Source: Archaeoglobi archaeon (GTDB lineage: Archaea; Halobacteriota; Archaeoglobi; Archaeoglobales; Archaeoglobaceae). Taken from it: a stretch of 35,997 nt of DNA. This document shows, piece after piece, positions 25,220-32,822 of this stretch. Both the position numbers and the translations under genes were made by a program. Position 1 is the stretch's first letter; every line of letters starts with the position of its first letter. The notes below the pieces were generated by a model. It worked only from the letters and a program-made list of their open reading frames with translations. It was not told the origin of the DNA and made no database searches. Location: positions 1-35,997 of the forward strand of contig JAPDIX010000018.1 in NCBI GenBank assembly GCA_029259345.1. Direction: 5' to 3'.

Positions 25220-25840
25220 ATGGTTGACGATATTAAAAGGGTTGTGCTGGCGATAGCGATGGCTTTAATCACGGCAATAAGCGCTCAGTTGAACTTCAAA
25301 GTTGGTCCTGTACCATATACAATGCAGAACTTTGGGGTTATGCTCTCGGGATTCTTGCTTGGGCCGTGGTACGGGCTTCTTGCCATGTTGATATATACAG
25401 CCCTTATAGCTCTCTCCCTTCCCTTTGCAGCTGGGGGTGGTGGACTGGGTGTTTTAATTGGCCCTACAGCAGGTTTTATATATGGATTCGCAATATCTGC
25501 GTTTCTGGCGGGTTTACTGAGGAGGATAATCTGGAGAACGGGAGCCCCAAGGGATGTTATTATGCTGTGGCTATCAACACTGATAGCAGTTATTCCAGCA
25601 TATCTTCTCGGATTTGCGGTCTTCTACAGCTTTGCTGTTGGAAATGCAAAAATGCTTGGGTGGACAGATAGTGTGGCAAAAACTTTTGATTTAAACCTCT
25701 CTGACCCATTTTTGATTGTTTTTACAACAACAGTTCTGGTATTCCTGCCACAGGATTTCTTTGTTGACCATTTGCTTGCTGTTCTCGTTTATCGCTACGT
25801 TCACGATATGATCAAGCAGAGGGGGGTTGAAATTGATTGA
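25220..25840 (+). CDS. bioY: BioY biotin transporter substrate-binding component
   Basis: A 206-residue membrane protein of the BioY family, the S component of an ECF-type vitamin importer, binding biotin in the cytoplasmic membrane. Family signatures are VPYTMQNFGVMLSGFLLGPWYG near 31-52, IGPTAGFIYGF near 85-95 and the C-terminal FLPQDFFVDHLLAVLV near 172-187. About six hydrophobic segments. The ATG is supported by a TATA box 26 bases upstream, indicating a leaderless mRNA. It overlaps the following ATPase gene, and with EcfT it forms a complete BioYNM transporter operon. Confidence 0.95.
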   Translation: MVDDIKRVVLAIAMALITAISAQLNFKVGPVPYTMQNFGVMLSGFLLGPWYGLLAMLIYTALIALSLPFAAGGGGLGVLIGPTAGFIYGFAISAFLAGLLRRIIWRTGAPRDVIMLWLSTLIAVIPAYLLGFAVFYSFAVGNAKMLGWTDSVAKTFDLNLSDPFLIVFTTTVLVFLPQDFFVDHLLAVLVYRYVHDMIKQRGVEID

Positions 25841-26939
25841 ATTCAGTGTTAGATCTTATTTTTATCCCAACGGAAGCCTTGGGCTGGAATGCTTTTCAGA
25901 AAAGTTTGAGGGCTGTGAGTTCCTGGAAGGGGAGACAGGTTCGGGCAAAACAACTGTTTTGAGGATGATGAATGGTTTAATTCCCGAATTCTACGGTGGT
26001 AAGCTCGATGGATTTATCAGAGCTTTTGGAAAAAAGCCAAATCCGAGAGATATCTACTACATCAAGCAGAATCCTGAGGAGATGGTGACCTGCCTTGATG
26101 TCATTGACGAAGTTGCTTATCCATCAATTCAGCAGGGAAAAAAGGTTTCAGAGGCTAAAAGAGATGCCGAGGAGGTTTGTGAGGAGGTTGGAATTGGACA
26201 TCTGGTAGACAGGAAAACTTATGAAATATCAACGGGTGAGCTTCAACTGGTTGAAATTGCTGCTGCAATCACTTCGGGTAGCAAATTCATTGTTTTGGAC
26301 GAACCATTTGCTTATCTGAGTAGGAGAAACGCTTTAAGAGTCATTAGAATAATCAGGGATTTGAAGCATGTTGTTTCAGAGCACCGAATTGAATTTGAGA
26401 AGTATTTTGATAGAACCGTCAGTCTTGGACTTGAAATTAAGAGTATTGGTATTCCAGAAACAGAGAAAGGAGATGTTGTTTATAACGGAATTTTGGAGCT
26501 AAGAGAGGGAGAGGTTGTGGCTATCACAGGTGATAACGGCGCTGGAAAGACCATGATGCTGAAAGAAATTGCGAAAGATATGCGGAAAAAGGGAATCAAC
26601 TTTTCCCTCTTTTTGCAACATCCCCCATATCACCTAACAGAAAATACAGTGGAAAAGGAGGTTGAAGGTGTAAACAGGGAAATCGTTACGGCATTCGGGC
26701 TTGAAGGCATAAAGAACAGACATCCGCAATCTCTTAGCAGTGGACAAATGAGGAGGGTAGCAATTGCCAAAGCCTTTAAAGCGAAAATTCTGCTCCTTGA
26801 CGAACCAAGTGCTGCACAGGACGTCAATTTTAGAAAAAAACTCGTTTATCTGCTGAGGAAGTTCGGCAAAACTGCAGTAATAGCCACACATGATGAAGAA
26901 CTTGTGAGATACTGCGATTGGAGGGTAGAGTTGTGGTAG
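25827..26939 (+). CDS. ECF transporter ATPase, two ABC domains fused
   Basis: A 370-residue protein with two short ABC domains in one chain, replacing the usual EcfA1/EcfA2 pair. Domain 1: Walker A GETGSGKTT, Q-loop KQNPEE, signature ISTGELQ (instead of LSGGQ), Walker B FIVLDEP and H-loop SEHR. Domain 2: Walker A GDNGAGKTM, Q-loop LQHP, signature LSSGQMRR, Walker B LLLDEPSAAQD and H-loop ATHDEE. Each half is only about 180 residues, compact for this family. It powers the BioY importer. Starts are TTG 25827 or TTG 25833, both overlapping the end of bioY and preceded by a G-rich ribosome site. The degenerate first signature suggests unequal ATP sites. Confidence 0.92.
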   Translation: MKLIEFSVRSYFYPNGSLGLECFSEKFEGCEFLEGETGSGKTTVLRMMNGLIPEFYGGKLDGFIRAFGKKPNPRDIYYIKQNPEEMVTCLDVIDEVAYPSIQQGKKVSEAKRDAEEVCEEVGIGHLVDRKTYEISTGELQLVEIAAAITSGSKFIVLDEPFAYLSRRNALRVIRIIRDLKHVVSEHRIEFEKYFDRTVSLGLEIKSIGIPETEKGDVVYNGILELREGEVVAITGDNGAGKTMMLKEIAKDMRKKGINFSLFLQHPPYHLTENTVEKEVEGVNREIVTAFGLEGIKNRHPQSLSSGQMRRVAIAKAFKAKILLLDEPSAAQDVNFRKKLVYLLRKFGKTAVIATHDEELVRYCDWRVELW

Positions 26940-27598
26940 TCAATTCTTTAAAGGAGGGCTTAAGGGATGGGGGAAGAGAGGGTAGAATTTGTTTGACCTC
27001 AGCAACAATCCTTTCCCTTTCTGTTTATATCTCAGCGATGGCTTTTGGGGTGTCTTTACTAGTCATAACATTATCGGCAGTTGTAACCTCAGGCAGATCG
27101 CTGAAAGTCCTGAAGGCTTTTTTCCCCTTCTACGTCTTTTTTGTTATAACTGCAATTTTTTTCGGTTTTCAGGTAGTCAAGAATCTGCTTGCATTCATGG
27201 CTGTAATTTCAGCAGGAGCTTTAATTTATGCAACTAACATAAAGGAGGTTACTGGCGCTCTGCTATACCTCAAAATACCCCAAAAGGTCGTTAGCATGGT
27301 ATCCTTAGCGATCTCCATGCTTCCCTTGCTTGTGTCAGACTTCAACAACATGAGGGAAATTCACAACGCAAAAAGCATAAGGGGTTATTACAAGCTTCTC
27401 AAAGCCTTCACGTCAACAACGATACTAAGGGCGATAAGCACCTCCGAATCTCTTTATTCAAAAAGCTTCAGCTACAAAGCTTTGGGTGAATTGAGGCAAC
27501 CAGAAATAAAAGACATTGTGGTGTTTCTGCTGTCACTGTTAATTTTAATTTACGCAATATCCCTCGAAGTATCGATCTGGACGCCCTCTTCGACGTAG
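26933..27598 (+). CDS. EcfT transmembrane coupling protein
   Basis: About 221 residues with five or so hydrophobic segments in the first two thirds and a cytoplasmic helical region carrying an EcfT-like Ala-Arg-Gly motif (HNAKSIRGYYKLL). It couples the ATPase to BioY. The track starts at TTG 26918, but GGAGGGT at 26920 is a ribosome site five bases before GTG 26933, which I prefer; this overlaps the ATPase stop. The sequence is quite divergent from bacterial EcfT and the second coupling motif is not clear, so operon position carries part of the assignment. Its last 49 bases overlap the convergent KaiC-like gene. Confidence 0.85.
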   Translation: MVVNSLKEGLRDGGREGRICLTSATILSLSVYISAMAFGVSLLVITLSAVVTSGRSLKVLKAFFPFYVFFVITAIFFGFQVVKNLLAFMAVISAGALIYATNIKEVTGALLYLKIPQKVVSMVSLAISMLPLLVSDFNNMREIHNAKSIRGYYKLLKAFTSTTILRAISTSESLYSKSFSYKALGELRQPEIKDIVVFLLSLLILIYAISLEVSIWTPSST

Positions 27599-28266
27599 AA
27601 CCTGAAGTATTCGCTCACAGGTCTCTTGCCCCTTAGTTTCGGAACTGCGAACTTACACACTATCCTTTCTCCAACCCTCTCTGCTTCGATGTCGAAGACG
27701 ACATCTGAGATGTCGAGAACCTTGCTAACGACATTTACTGGATGAAGGTTTTTGACAAGATAGCAATAAATAACAGTTCCGTTCTCCTTGGAGATCGTAT
27801 AGAGTTTGTTCAACAACCAATCCTTCATCCCCCACTCCACTGAGAGATTCAGGAAAAATGACAGGGAGTCGAAGACAATATTAAACTCTTCACTGTCTTC
27901 AGTTATTTTTGTAAGCTGATCATCCACAAAATCAAAAATCTCCTTGTCTCTGTATTTATCCTCCACAATGAATTGCCCATACTCATTCAGATAATACTGA
28001 CTATAAATATCAACAAAATTTACGTTTTCAGCATCCAAACCCAGCTTTTGTATATCTATTTTGACAAACTTTGGGGATCTGTTGGTTGTAAAGTAGTAGC
28101 TTTTCATAACGGTCGCGAATTGATATAGAAAAGCTTCAGGCATCGCAATTGGGTCTGCATAAACACACACGAAGCTACCCTGAGGGATTCCACCATCAAG
28201 TCTTCTATCGAGTAGAACGATACCAGTTGGTATATCGATAGTCTTAAGTACCTGCGTTTGTTCCAT
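27550..28266 (-). CDS. KaiC/RadA-like protein with degraded P-loop
   Basis: A 238-residue protein with the core order of archaeal KaiC-like RecA-fold proteins: an entry motif TGIVLLDRRLDGGIPQGSFVCVY near 14-36 and a Walker-B-like NIVFDSLSFFL near 126-136. The place where the Walker A (GxxGxGKT) should be reads ADPIAMPEAF, so normal ATP binding is probably lost. Such proteins are often signalling or regulatory partners in Archaeoglobales. It is divergent from a ribbon-helix-helix protein across 128 bases, and TTTAAATTAT about 26 bases before the ATG is a likely TATA box. No function is known. Confidence 0.75.
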   Translation of the reverse strand: MEQTQVLKTIDIPTGIVLLDRRLDGGIPQGSFVCVYADPIAMPEAFLYQFATVMKSYYFTTNRSPKFVKIDIQKLGLDAENVNFVDIYSQYYLNEYGQFIVEDKYRDKEIFDFVDDQLTKITEDSEEFNIVFDSLSFFLNLSVEWGMKDWLLNKLYTISKENGTVIYCYLVKNLHPVNVVSKVLDISDVVFDIEAERVGERIVCKFAVPKLRGKRPVSEYFRFYVEEGVQIDTSRDIA

Positions 28267-28394
28267 TATTAATCACTTATAGTTCTATAATTTAAACTTT
28301 TCCTATCATCATTATAATGTAGAGTTGATTATTTAACTAGTAGATTATAAAATTCAAACAACAAAAACTTTTATTTCTGAGGGTTAAGAAAATT
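28267..28394. promoter_or_regulatory. Divergent promoter, KaiC-like/RHH gene
   Basis: A/T-rich 128-base spacer. TATA-like boxes sit about 26 bases from each start: TTTAAATTAT on the minus strand near 28286-28295 and CTTTTATTT on the plus strand near 28368-28376. Both genes therefore look leaderless. No clear operator repeat was found. Confidence 0.5.
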
Positions 28395-28961
28395 ATGATG
28401 AGTTCGAGAAAAGTCAGAGTTCAAACTACATTGGATTCTGAAATTTACAACAACATAATCAAAAAGCTGCTCCCAAAATATAGTCATTTGAACAAACTTA
28501 TTGAGGAGGCTGTAAAGTGTCTTTACGCAAAGGAAATGGGCGAAATTACAGAACTGGATCAGCTTCTGATTAAGATGATGAAAGAGGTTGGTATGGTTGC
28601 TATCGGGTTTGAAAGTGCTGAACATGCTGCGAGTGGTAACATCGAGAAAGCTGTAAAGGAGAATGAGATTGAATTTATGCTGGAGTGGTTTTACGGAAAA
28701 CCTCTGAGCAAGATATCTTTTGAGGAGACTGTGGATTTCCTCAAAATAGCTCTTCTTGCAAGAAACTGGGCGTCAGATGTAAAAATAAACGACGAGGGAG
28801 ATGAGGTTCACGTGCTTGTAAGGTCAAATGTAGGGAAAAATCTCAGTGAAATTTTCTGCAAGGCGGTGAAACATTTTGCAGAATCTAAGTTCGGGTTAAA
28901 GACTGATTACTCAATCTACAGCCATGGTTTCAACATAATACTCAAAAAACCACATTTATAA
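28395..28961 (+). CDS. Ribbon-helix-helix protein with unknown C-terminal domain
   Basis: A 188-residue protein not recognised as a whole. Residues 5-45 fit a ribbon-helix-helix DNA-binding unit: strand KVRVQTTL, helix DSEIYNNIIKKLL, turn, helix LNKLIEEAVKCLY. The remainder is a mixed domain with helices (LDQLLIKMMKEVG; FEETVDFLKIALLARNWA) and strands (EVHVLVRSNVG; YSIYSHGFNIILKK), which could bind a small ligand or lipid. It lies directly upstream of the SCP2/acyl-CoA dehydrogenase cluster and a strong inverted repeat begins one base after its stop, so it is a candidate regulator of that cluster. This link is inference. Confidence 0.75.
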   Translation: MMSSRKVRVQTTLDSEIYNNIIKKLLPKYSHLNKLIEEAVKCLYAKEMGEITELDQLLIKMMKEVGMVAIGFESAEHAASGNIEKAVKENEIEFMLEWFYGKPLSKISFEETVDFLKIALLARNWASDVKINDEGDEVHVLVRSNVGKNLSEIFCKAVKHFAESKFGLKTDYSIYSHGFNIILKKPHL

Positions 28962-29071
28962 GTAAATATGCACACGTGTGCTTCTGCATGTTTACCTGTG
29001 CGTCGGAAAACTAATTTTTAATCAGCGTAATGTCAAAAAGTTAAAATATTTGCTCATTATTAGAAGTGCAC
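28962..29071 (+). promoter_or_regulatory. Operator-like nested inverted repeats and promoter of SCP2 cluster
   Basis: GTAAATATGCA (28962-28972) and TGCATGTTTAC (28985-28995) are 11-base inverted arms with one mismatch, and nested inside is a perfect 12-base palindrome GCACACGTGTGC (28970-28981). TAAAATATT at about 29042-29050 is 26 bases before ATG 29072, a TATA box for a leaderless transcript. The repeats sit 45-80 bases upstream of the TATA box, suggesting activator or repressor binding. Confidence 0.6.
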
Positions 29072-29695
29072 ATGGCAGTGGTTTATCCGTCAAAGGAATG
29101 GATGGAAGAGCTATATAAGAAAGTGAACAGCGATGAAGAATATAAGAAGGTGGCTGCAAACTGGGAAGGCGACTACCTGTGCGTTGTGGAGCTGGATGAG
29201 GAGGCCTTGAAGGACTTCCAGAACCCGAAAGTTTTAAAGGGCTTCCTTGAAATGCTGGACAGCATTCCGAAAGAGAGAAGAGAGAAATTCAAAGGGACGG
29301 TTAACGAAGGGCTTTTGGTAGCTCTCGGACTTTCAGTTGATACAGATATAAGCACCGTAGATGTTGATGAGCTTGCGAAGAAGATTTCAGAGATGGATCC
29401 AAAAGTTGTATTGGAAGCTGCAAAAGGTGCATCGCTAAATATGTGGCTGGACTTCTGGCACGGTGAGTTGAGAAATGTCGCGGTAGCTGCTCCGGGAGAA
29501 CACGAGGATGCAAAGTTTAAACTTATTGGCCCTTATTCAGTGTTCAAGCAGCTTGTTATGGGAAAGGCAGATGCCATAACACTTGTTGTGAGTGGAAAGC
29601 TAAAACTGCAGGGTGATATGGGTTACATGATGCGTAATATGGCTGCCGTAAGAAAATTCACCGAGCTAATGTCTTCAATTCCTATCGAATCTTAA
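29072..29695 (+). CDS. SCP2 sterol-carrier-like protein
   Basis: A ~207-residue soluble protein resembling SCP2/sterol-carrier domain proteins, small hydrophobic-ligand binders. Supporting pieces are an amphipathic helix region (DPKVVLEAAKGASLNMWLDFWHG), a strand FKLIGPYSVFKQLVMGKADAITLVVSGKLKLQGD in which GKLKLQGDMGYMMR is the characteristic SCP2 closing motif, and a C-terminal helix. Start is ATG 29072 (26 bases after the TATA box) or GTG 29066. It is first gene of the cluster and ends 23 bases before the acyl-CoA dehydrogenase, with a T7 run after its stop that could attenuate transcription. It probably carries the acyl or lipid-like substrate of the enzymes that follow. Confidence 0.82.
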   Translation: MAVVYPSKEWMEELYKKVNSDEEYKKVAANWEGDYLCVVELDEEALKDFQNPKVLKGFLEMLDSIPKERREKFKGTVNEGLLVALGLSVDTDISTVDVDELAKKISEMDPKVVLEAAKGASLNMWLDFWHGELRNVAVAAPGEHEDAKFKLIGPYSVFKQLVMGKADAITLVVSGKLKLQGDMGYMMRNMAAVRKFTELMSSIPIES

Positions 29696-29718
29696 TTTTT
29701 TTAAAAAAGGGGAAAAGC

Positions 29719-31035
29719 ATGTCAAAGTTTCTTGATTTAGATGAACTTACTGAAGAAGACAAGATGCTCAAAGAGGAGGTTCATAGATTTGCTACCGAGG
29801 TCGTTAGGCCAGCATCCATAGAACTGGACAGAATGGATCCTGAAGACAGAATTAAGCCTGATTCACCCTACTTTAAGGTTTTCAAGCAGATGAAAAAGCT
29901 TGGATACCACAAAATAAATCTGCCAGAAGAGAAGGGTGGGCTGGCTTTGACACCTCTTCAGCGCTACATGATATTCGAGGAACTCGGTTGGGGCAGTCTT
30001 GGGTTTGCCACAGCAATAGGTGTTGACCAGATACCCTTTGTAACTGCTGCAGTGTTTGGGTCAGAAAAGCTCTACGAGGAGGCAGTCATACCCTGGATTG
30101 AGGACGACAAAGGGAAATATCATGGTTGCTGGGGGGTTACGGAACCTGAGCATGGCAGTGATTACCTAATAGCTTTTAGAGAGGAGCCGGACTTACTCAG
30201 AAAGTTTGGTAAAGGTAACGTCATCATAGAGAAAGACGGTGATGAATGGGTCATCAGTGGACAGAAATCTGCATGGGTTTCTTCAGCTCCAGTTGCCACA
30301 CACTGTGGACTCCATGCTCAGGTCAAGGATGCGAAGTTCTTTGCTGACGGAGCCTTCTGCCTCGTTCCACTTGACATCGATGGGGTGAAGAAGGGTAAGC
30401 CGGTTGATATGCTTGGAATGCGTGATGACCCTCAGGGAGAGCTCTTCTTCGATAATGTAAGGATTCCCGACCACTACACTATCGTTGCCCCCGGATTCTT
30501 CTACGGCGTGTTTGCCGACCAGTTGCTGTGTTTGACAAGCTGCGGAATGGGCGCCTTTGCAGTTGGATTAGCAAGAGCTTGCTTTGAGGAGGCTCTGAAC
30601 TACGCAAGGCAGAGGGTTCAGGGTGGTGTGCCAATTGCCAAGCACAAGAACATAAAGCTCAAACTTTACGAGATGTTTGAGAAGATCGAGACTGCTCGTT
30701 ATTACGTCAGAAAGGCAACTGAATACACCCATAGAAGGGTTATAGAGTTGCAAACAGCAGATGCATCGCCAAGACATGCAAGGGCGGCGCAGATATATGC
30801 CAAGAAAGTTGCATTCGAAGTTGCTCACGAAGCTCTGCAGATATTTGGAGCTTATGGGTTGAGCAAGGAGTTTATAATTGAAAAACTGTTCAGAGATGCA
30901 AGATGTATGCTAATTGAGGATGGAACGGTAGAAGTTTTGAGTTTGGAGGCTGCAGACGATGTTATCTCAAACTACGAAAAGGATTATTACGATGTTGAAC
31001 ATATAACTAATTTGATGGATTATTTTGAGGGGTGA
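29719..31035 (+). CDS. Acyl-CoA dehydrogenase family protein, catalytic Glu replaced by Asp
   Basis: A 438-residue member of the acyl-CoA dehydrogenase superfamily, longer than the usual 380 by internal loops and a C-terminal extension (SNYEKDYYDVEHITN). The FAD/substrate signature reads CWGVTEPEHGSDY near 137-149. The C-terminal RDA-motif aligns without gaps to typical enzymes, but the catalytic YEGT appears as EDGT, placing Asp at the base position; no replacement Glu is evident in the helix used by isovaleryl-type enzymes. The glycine-rich FGGxG motif is FGAYG. It could be a dehydrogenase with an altered base or a family member of different chemistry. It is followed seven bases later by the first ADC-family gene. 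Confidence 0.9.
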   Translation: MSKFLDLDELTEEDKMLKEEVHRFATEVVRPASIELDRMDPEDRIKPDSPYFKVFKQMKKLGYHKINLPEEKGGLALTPLQRYMIFEELGWGSLGFATAIGVDQIPFVTAAVFGSEKLYEEAVIPWIEDDKGKYHGCWGVTEPEHGSDYLIAFREEPDLLRKFGKGNVIIEKDGDEWVISGQKSAWVSSAPVATHCGLHAQVKDAKFFADGAFCLVPLDIDGVKKGKPVDMLGMRDDPQGELFFDNVRIPDHYTIVAPGFFYGVFADQLLCLTSCGMGAFAVGLARACFEEALNYARQRVQGGVPIAKHKNIKLKLYEMFEKIETARYYVRKATEYTHRRVIELQTADASPRHARAAQIYAKKVAFEVAHEALQIFGAYGLSKEFIIEKLFRDARCMLIEDGTVEVLSLEAADDVISNYEKDYYDVEHITNLMDYFEG

Positions 31036-31041
31036 TGTGTT

Positions 31042-31788
31042 ATGTTGAGGGGAATTCCGTTTGATTCGCCTCTTTATGAGGTAGATGAGGATAGGGGGAT
31101 AGAGTATAGGAATTGTGATGCCATAACTGGGTTTTTTACAATTAAGAACGACATCAGCGATTTGCTACCTGAAGGTCTCAAGCCCTACAGCGAACCTGCT
31201 CAGGGTGGGATATGGATATCCCATTACTCCTTCAGCACTGTTGGGGAGTATCATGAATACATTACCGTGATTCAGGTTGAGGACGAGCAGGGAGGTATGG
31301 GTTACTACATACCATACATTTACGTAACAAACGACTCTGCTCTTGCTGCTGGCAGAGAGCTTGCTGGAGCACCAAAGAAATTGGCTACAATTGATCTGAT
31401 AAAGGAGAACGATGTTGTGATGGGCTACCTTGAAAGACCCACTGGAAAGAGACTTGTAACATTTGTAATGAAGCCCAATACAAGGGCTGCTGGTGATATG
31501 ATTGACTTTGTACTTCCAAAACCAACCTACCTGTATTCTGTGAGACATCTTCCACCGATAAAGGGCAAGGGTGGTGTCACGCAGCTTGTCAAGTGGTATG
31601 CTGAGATTGATTTCCATGTTGACCCGAACGGAGAGAAAGTGATATTCAATGGACCGGGAACGGTGACTTACGACTCGCCATCGGCGATTGATCCCGTCCA
31701 CAAGGTTGAAATTGAAAACCTTCTGACTGCCATCTACTTCCAGTTTGACATGAAACTCGGATTTGTTGACATTTTAAGGGAGTACTGA
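31042..31788 (+). CDS. Acetoacetate decarboxylase family enzyme 1
   Basis: A 248-residue protein of the acetoacetate decarboxylase superfamily. The Schiff-base lysine motif is plain: GRELAGAPKKLA, with Lys112/Lys113 at nearly the same numbering as Lys115/116 of the Clostridium enzyme, preceded by YYIPYIYVTNDSALAAG and an acidic EYHEYITVIQVE segment. Family members decarboxylate beta-keto acids or use the same lysine for aldol/dehydratase chemistry. A GGTGAT site overlapping the previous stop drives translation from ATG 31042. It is paired with a second paralogue, which argues for a heteromer or for two successive reactions. Confidence 0.9.
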   Translation: MLRGIPFDSPLYEVDEDRGIEYRNCDAITGFFTIKNDISDLLPEGLKPYSEPAQGGIWISHYSFSTVGEYHEYITVIQVEDEQGGMGYYIPYIYVTNDSALAAGRELAGAPKKLATIDLIKENDVVMGYLERPTGKRLVTFVMKPNTRAAGDMIDFVLPKPTYLYSVRHLPPIKGKGGVTQLVKWYAEIDFHVDPNGEKVIFNGPGTVTYDSPSAIDPVHKVEIENLLTAIYFQFDMKLGFVDILREY

Positions 31789-31798
31789 TGGTGAAACA

Positions 31799-32614
31799 AT
31801 GCTGAAAAGAAGCAGAGAGGGACTTTCAATTCCTCTGGATGCAAGCCTTTACGGTGCATTAGGTGCAGGGATGGTTGCAAGGGATGCTGTAACTGAATAT
31901 CTTAACTGCGAGTGTGTCATGGCATTTTTTACAACAACTGAGGATGTTGAGGGATTGCTGCCTGAAGGAATGGAGTTGGCTGCTAAACCTCCAAACGCAG
32001 CAGTCTTTATAGCCCATTATCCTTTTTCAACTCTCGGCCCATACTATGAGATGTTCACGTTGATTCAGGTGGATTTTGAGGGTGAGCTTGCCTACTACTT
32101 GCCCTACATCTACGTAGACAACGATGCGGCAATGGCAGGTGGAAGAGAGGTCGTGGGCGCTCCGAAGAAATTTGCCAAAATGGGGATCGTGAAATACAAT
32201 GATCTCGTGATGGGCTATCTGGAAAGGCCACCGGGTAAGAGACTTCTGTCTATAACCATCAAGCCTGAACAGAGAATACCTGACGCTATGGTTGAAGCTT
32301 TCTTGCAGGAGGCTACGCCAATATATTCAATCAGGCTTCTCCCACCGATTGAGGGAGGAGACGGTCTAGCTCAGCTCGTCAAATGGTATGGATACATCAG
32401 GCTACACGAAGATGATGAGAAAAGGGTGACCTACCATCATGTGAAGCTCGGAACGAAGAGAATATGGGGTGGAGAGACCACCGTTCTTTATGATTCCCCC
32501 TCCCTCTCCGATCCAGTGCACAAGATTGAAGTCAAAGACGTTTTGCTGGGAGCATACATGCAGTATGATATGGGTCTGAGGCCTGATAAGGTTGTGAAGG
32601 AGTGGAGACTTTAA
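31799..32614 (+). CDS. Acetoacetate decarboxylase family enzyme 2
   Basis: A 271-residue paralogue of the preceding gene, with the same core: YYLPYIYVDNDAAMAGGREVVGAPKKFA, Lys123/Lys124 in the Schiff-base position. It has about 20 extra N-terminal residues and a longer insertion near 205-225 (RLHEDDEKRVTYHHVKLG). Both end in a similar DPVHKIEV.DVLLGAYMQYDM segment, showing tandem duplication followed by divergence. It begins 10 bases after its neighbour with a GGTGA ribosome site. The stop is followed by TTAATTTTTTCC, a probable terminator, so it may close the SCP2-initiated transcript. Confidence 0.9.
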   Translation: MLKRSREGLSIPLDASLYGALGAGMVARDAVTEYLNCECVMAFFTTTEDVEGLLPEGMELAAKPPNAAVFIAHYPFSTLGPYYEMFTLIQVDFEGELAYYLPYIYVDNDAAMAGGREVVGAPKKFAKMGIVKYNDLVMGYLERPPGKRLLSITIKPEQRIPDAMVEAFLQEATPIYSIRLLPPIEGGDGLAQLVKWYGYIRLHEDDEKRVTYHHVKLGTKRIWGGETTVLYDSPSLSDPVHKIEVKDVLLGAYMQYDMGLRPDKVVKEWRL

Positions 32615-32622
32615 TTTTTTCC
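32612..32622 (+). terminator. Oligo-T terminator after ADC pair
   Basis: TAATTTTTTCC directly at the stop of the second ADC-family gene, followed by a 200-base gap before the next start, fits an archaeal T-tract terminator. Confidence 0.45.
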
Positions 32623-32822
32623 AATTAGGGGTTAAAGAGTGGGCTAGTATTGCTAAAATACTTGGTTGAAAACTGTGGTGGAAAACTTCGGGGTAGGAAG
32701 GTTGTTGGAAAAATGAGGGTAGCTATCAGTCAAGATGGATCGGCAGTTATACTGTGAAATTAAACAGCATGGCGTGACACAAAAACCGAAACTATCATAA
32801 ATAAATGTTTGAGTGTGAAAGT
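32623..32822 (+). other. Gap with possible 35-codon ORF and HBD promoter
   Basis: The 200-base gap holds a frame from TTG 32650 to TGA 32757 encoding about 35 residues (containing VENCGGKLRGRKVVGKMRVAIS), with no clear ribosome site; it may be a gene remnant or a micro-protein and is not called. CATAAATAAA at 32796-32804 lies about 25 bases before ATG 32823 and is a probable TATA box for the 3-hydroxyacyl-CoA dehydrogenase. Confidence 0.4.

Noticed and set aside
32650-32757. 35-codon ORF in the gap before the 3-hydroxyacyl-CoA dehydrogenase, as a gene
   Set aside because: TTG start without a ribosome site and no recognised family; kept only as a note in the gap.
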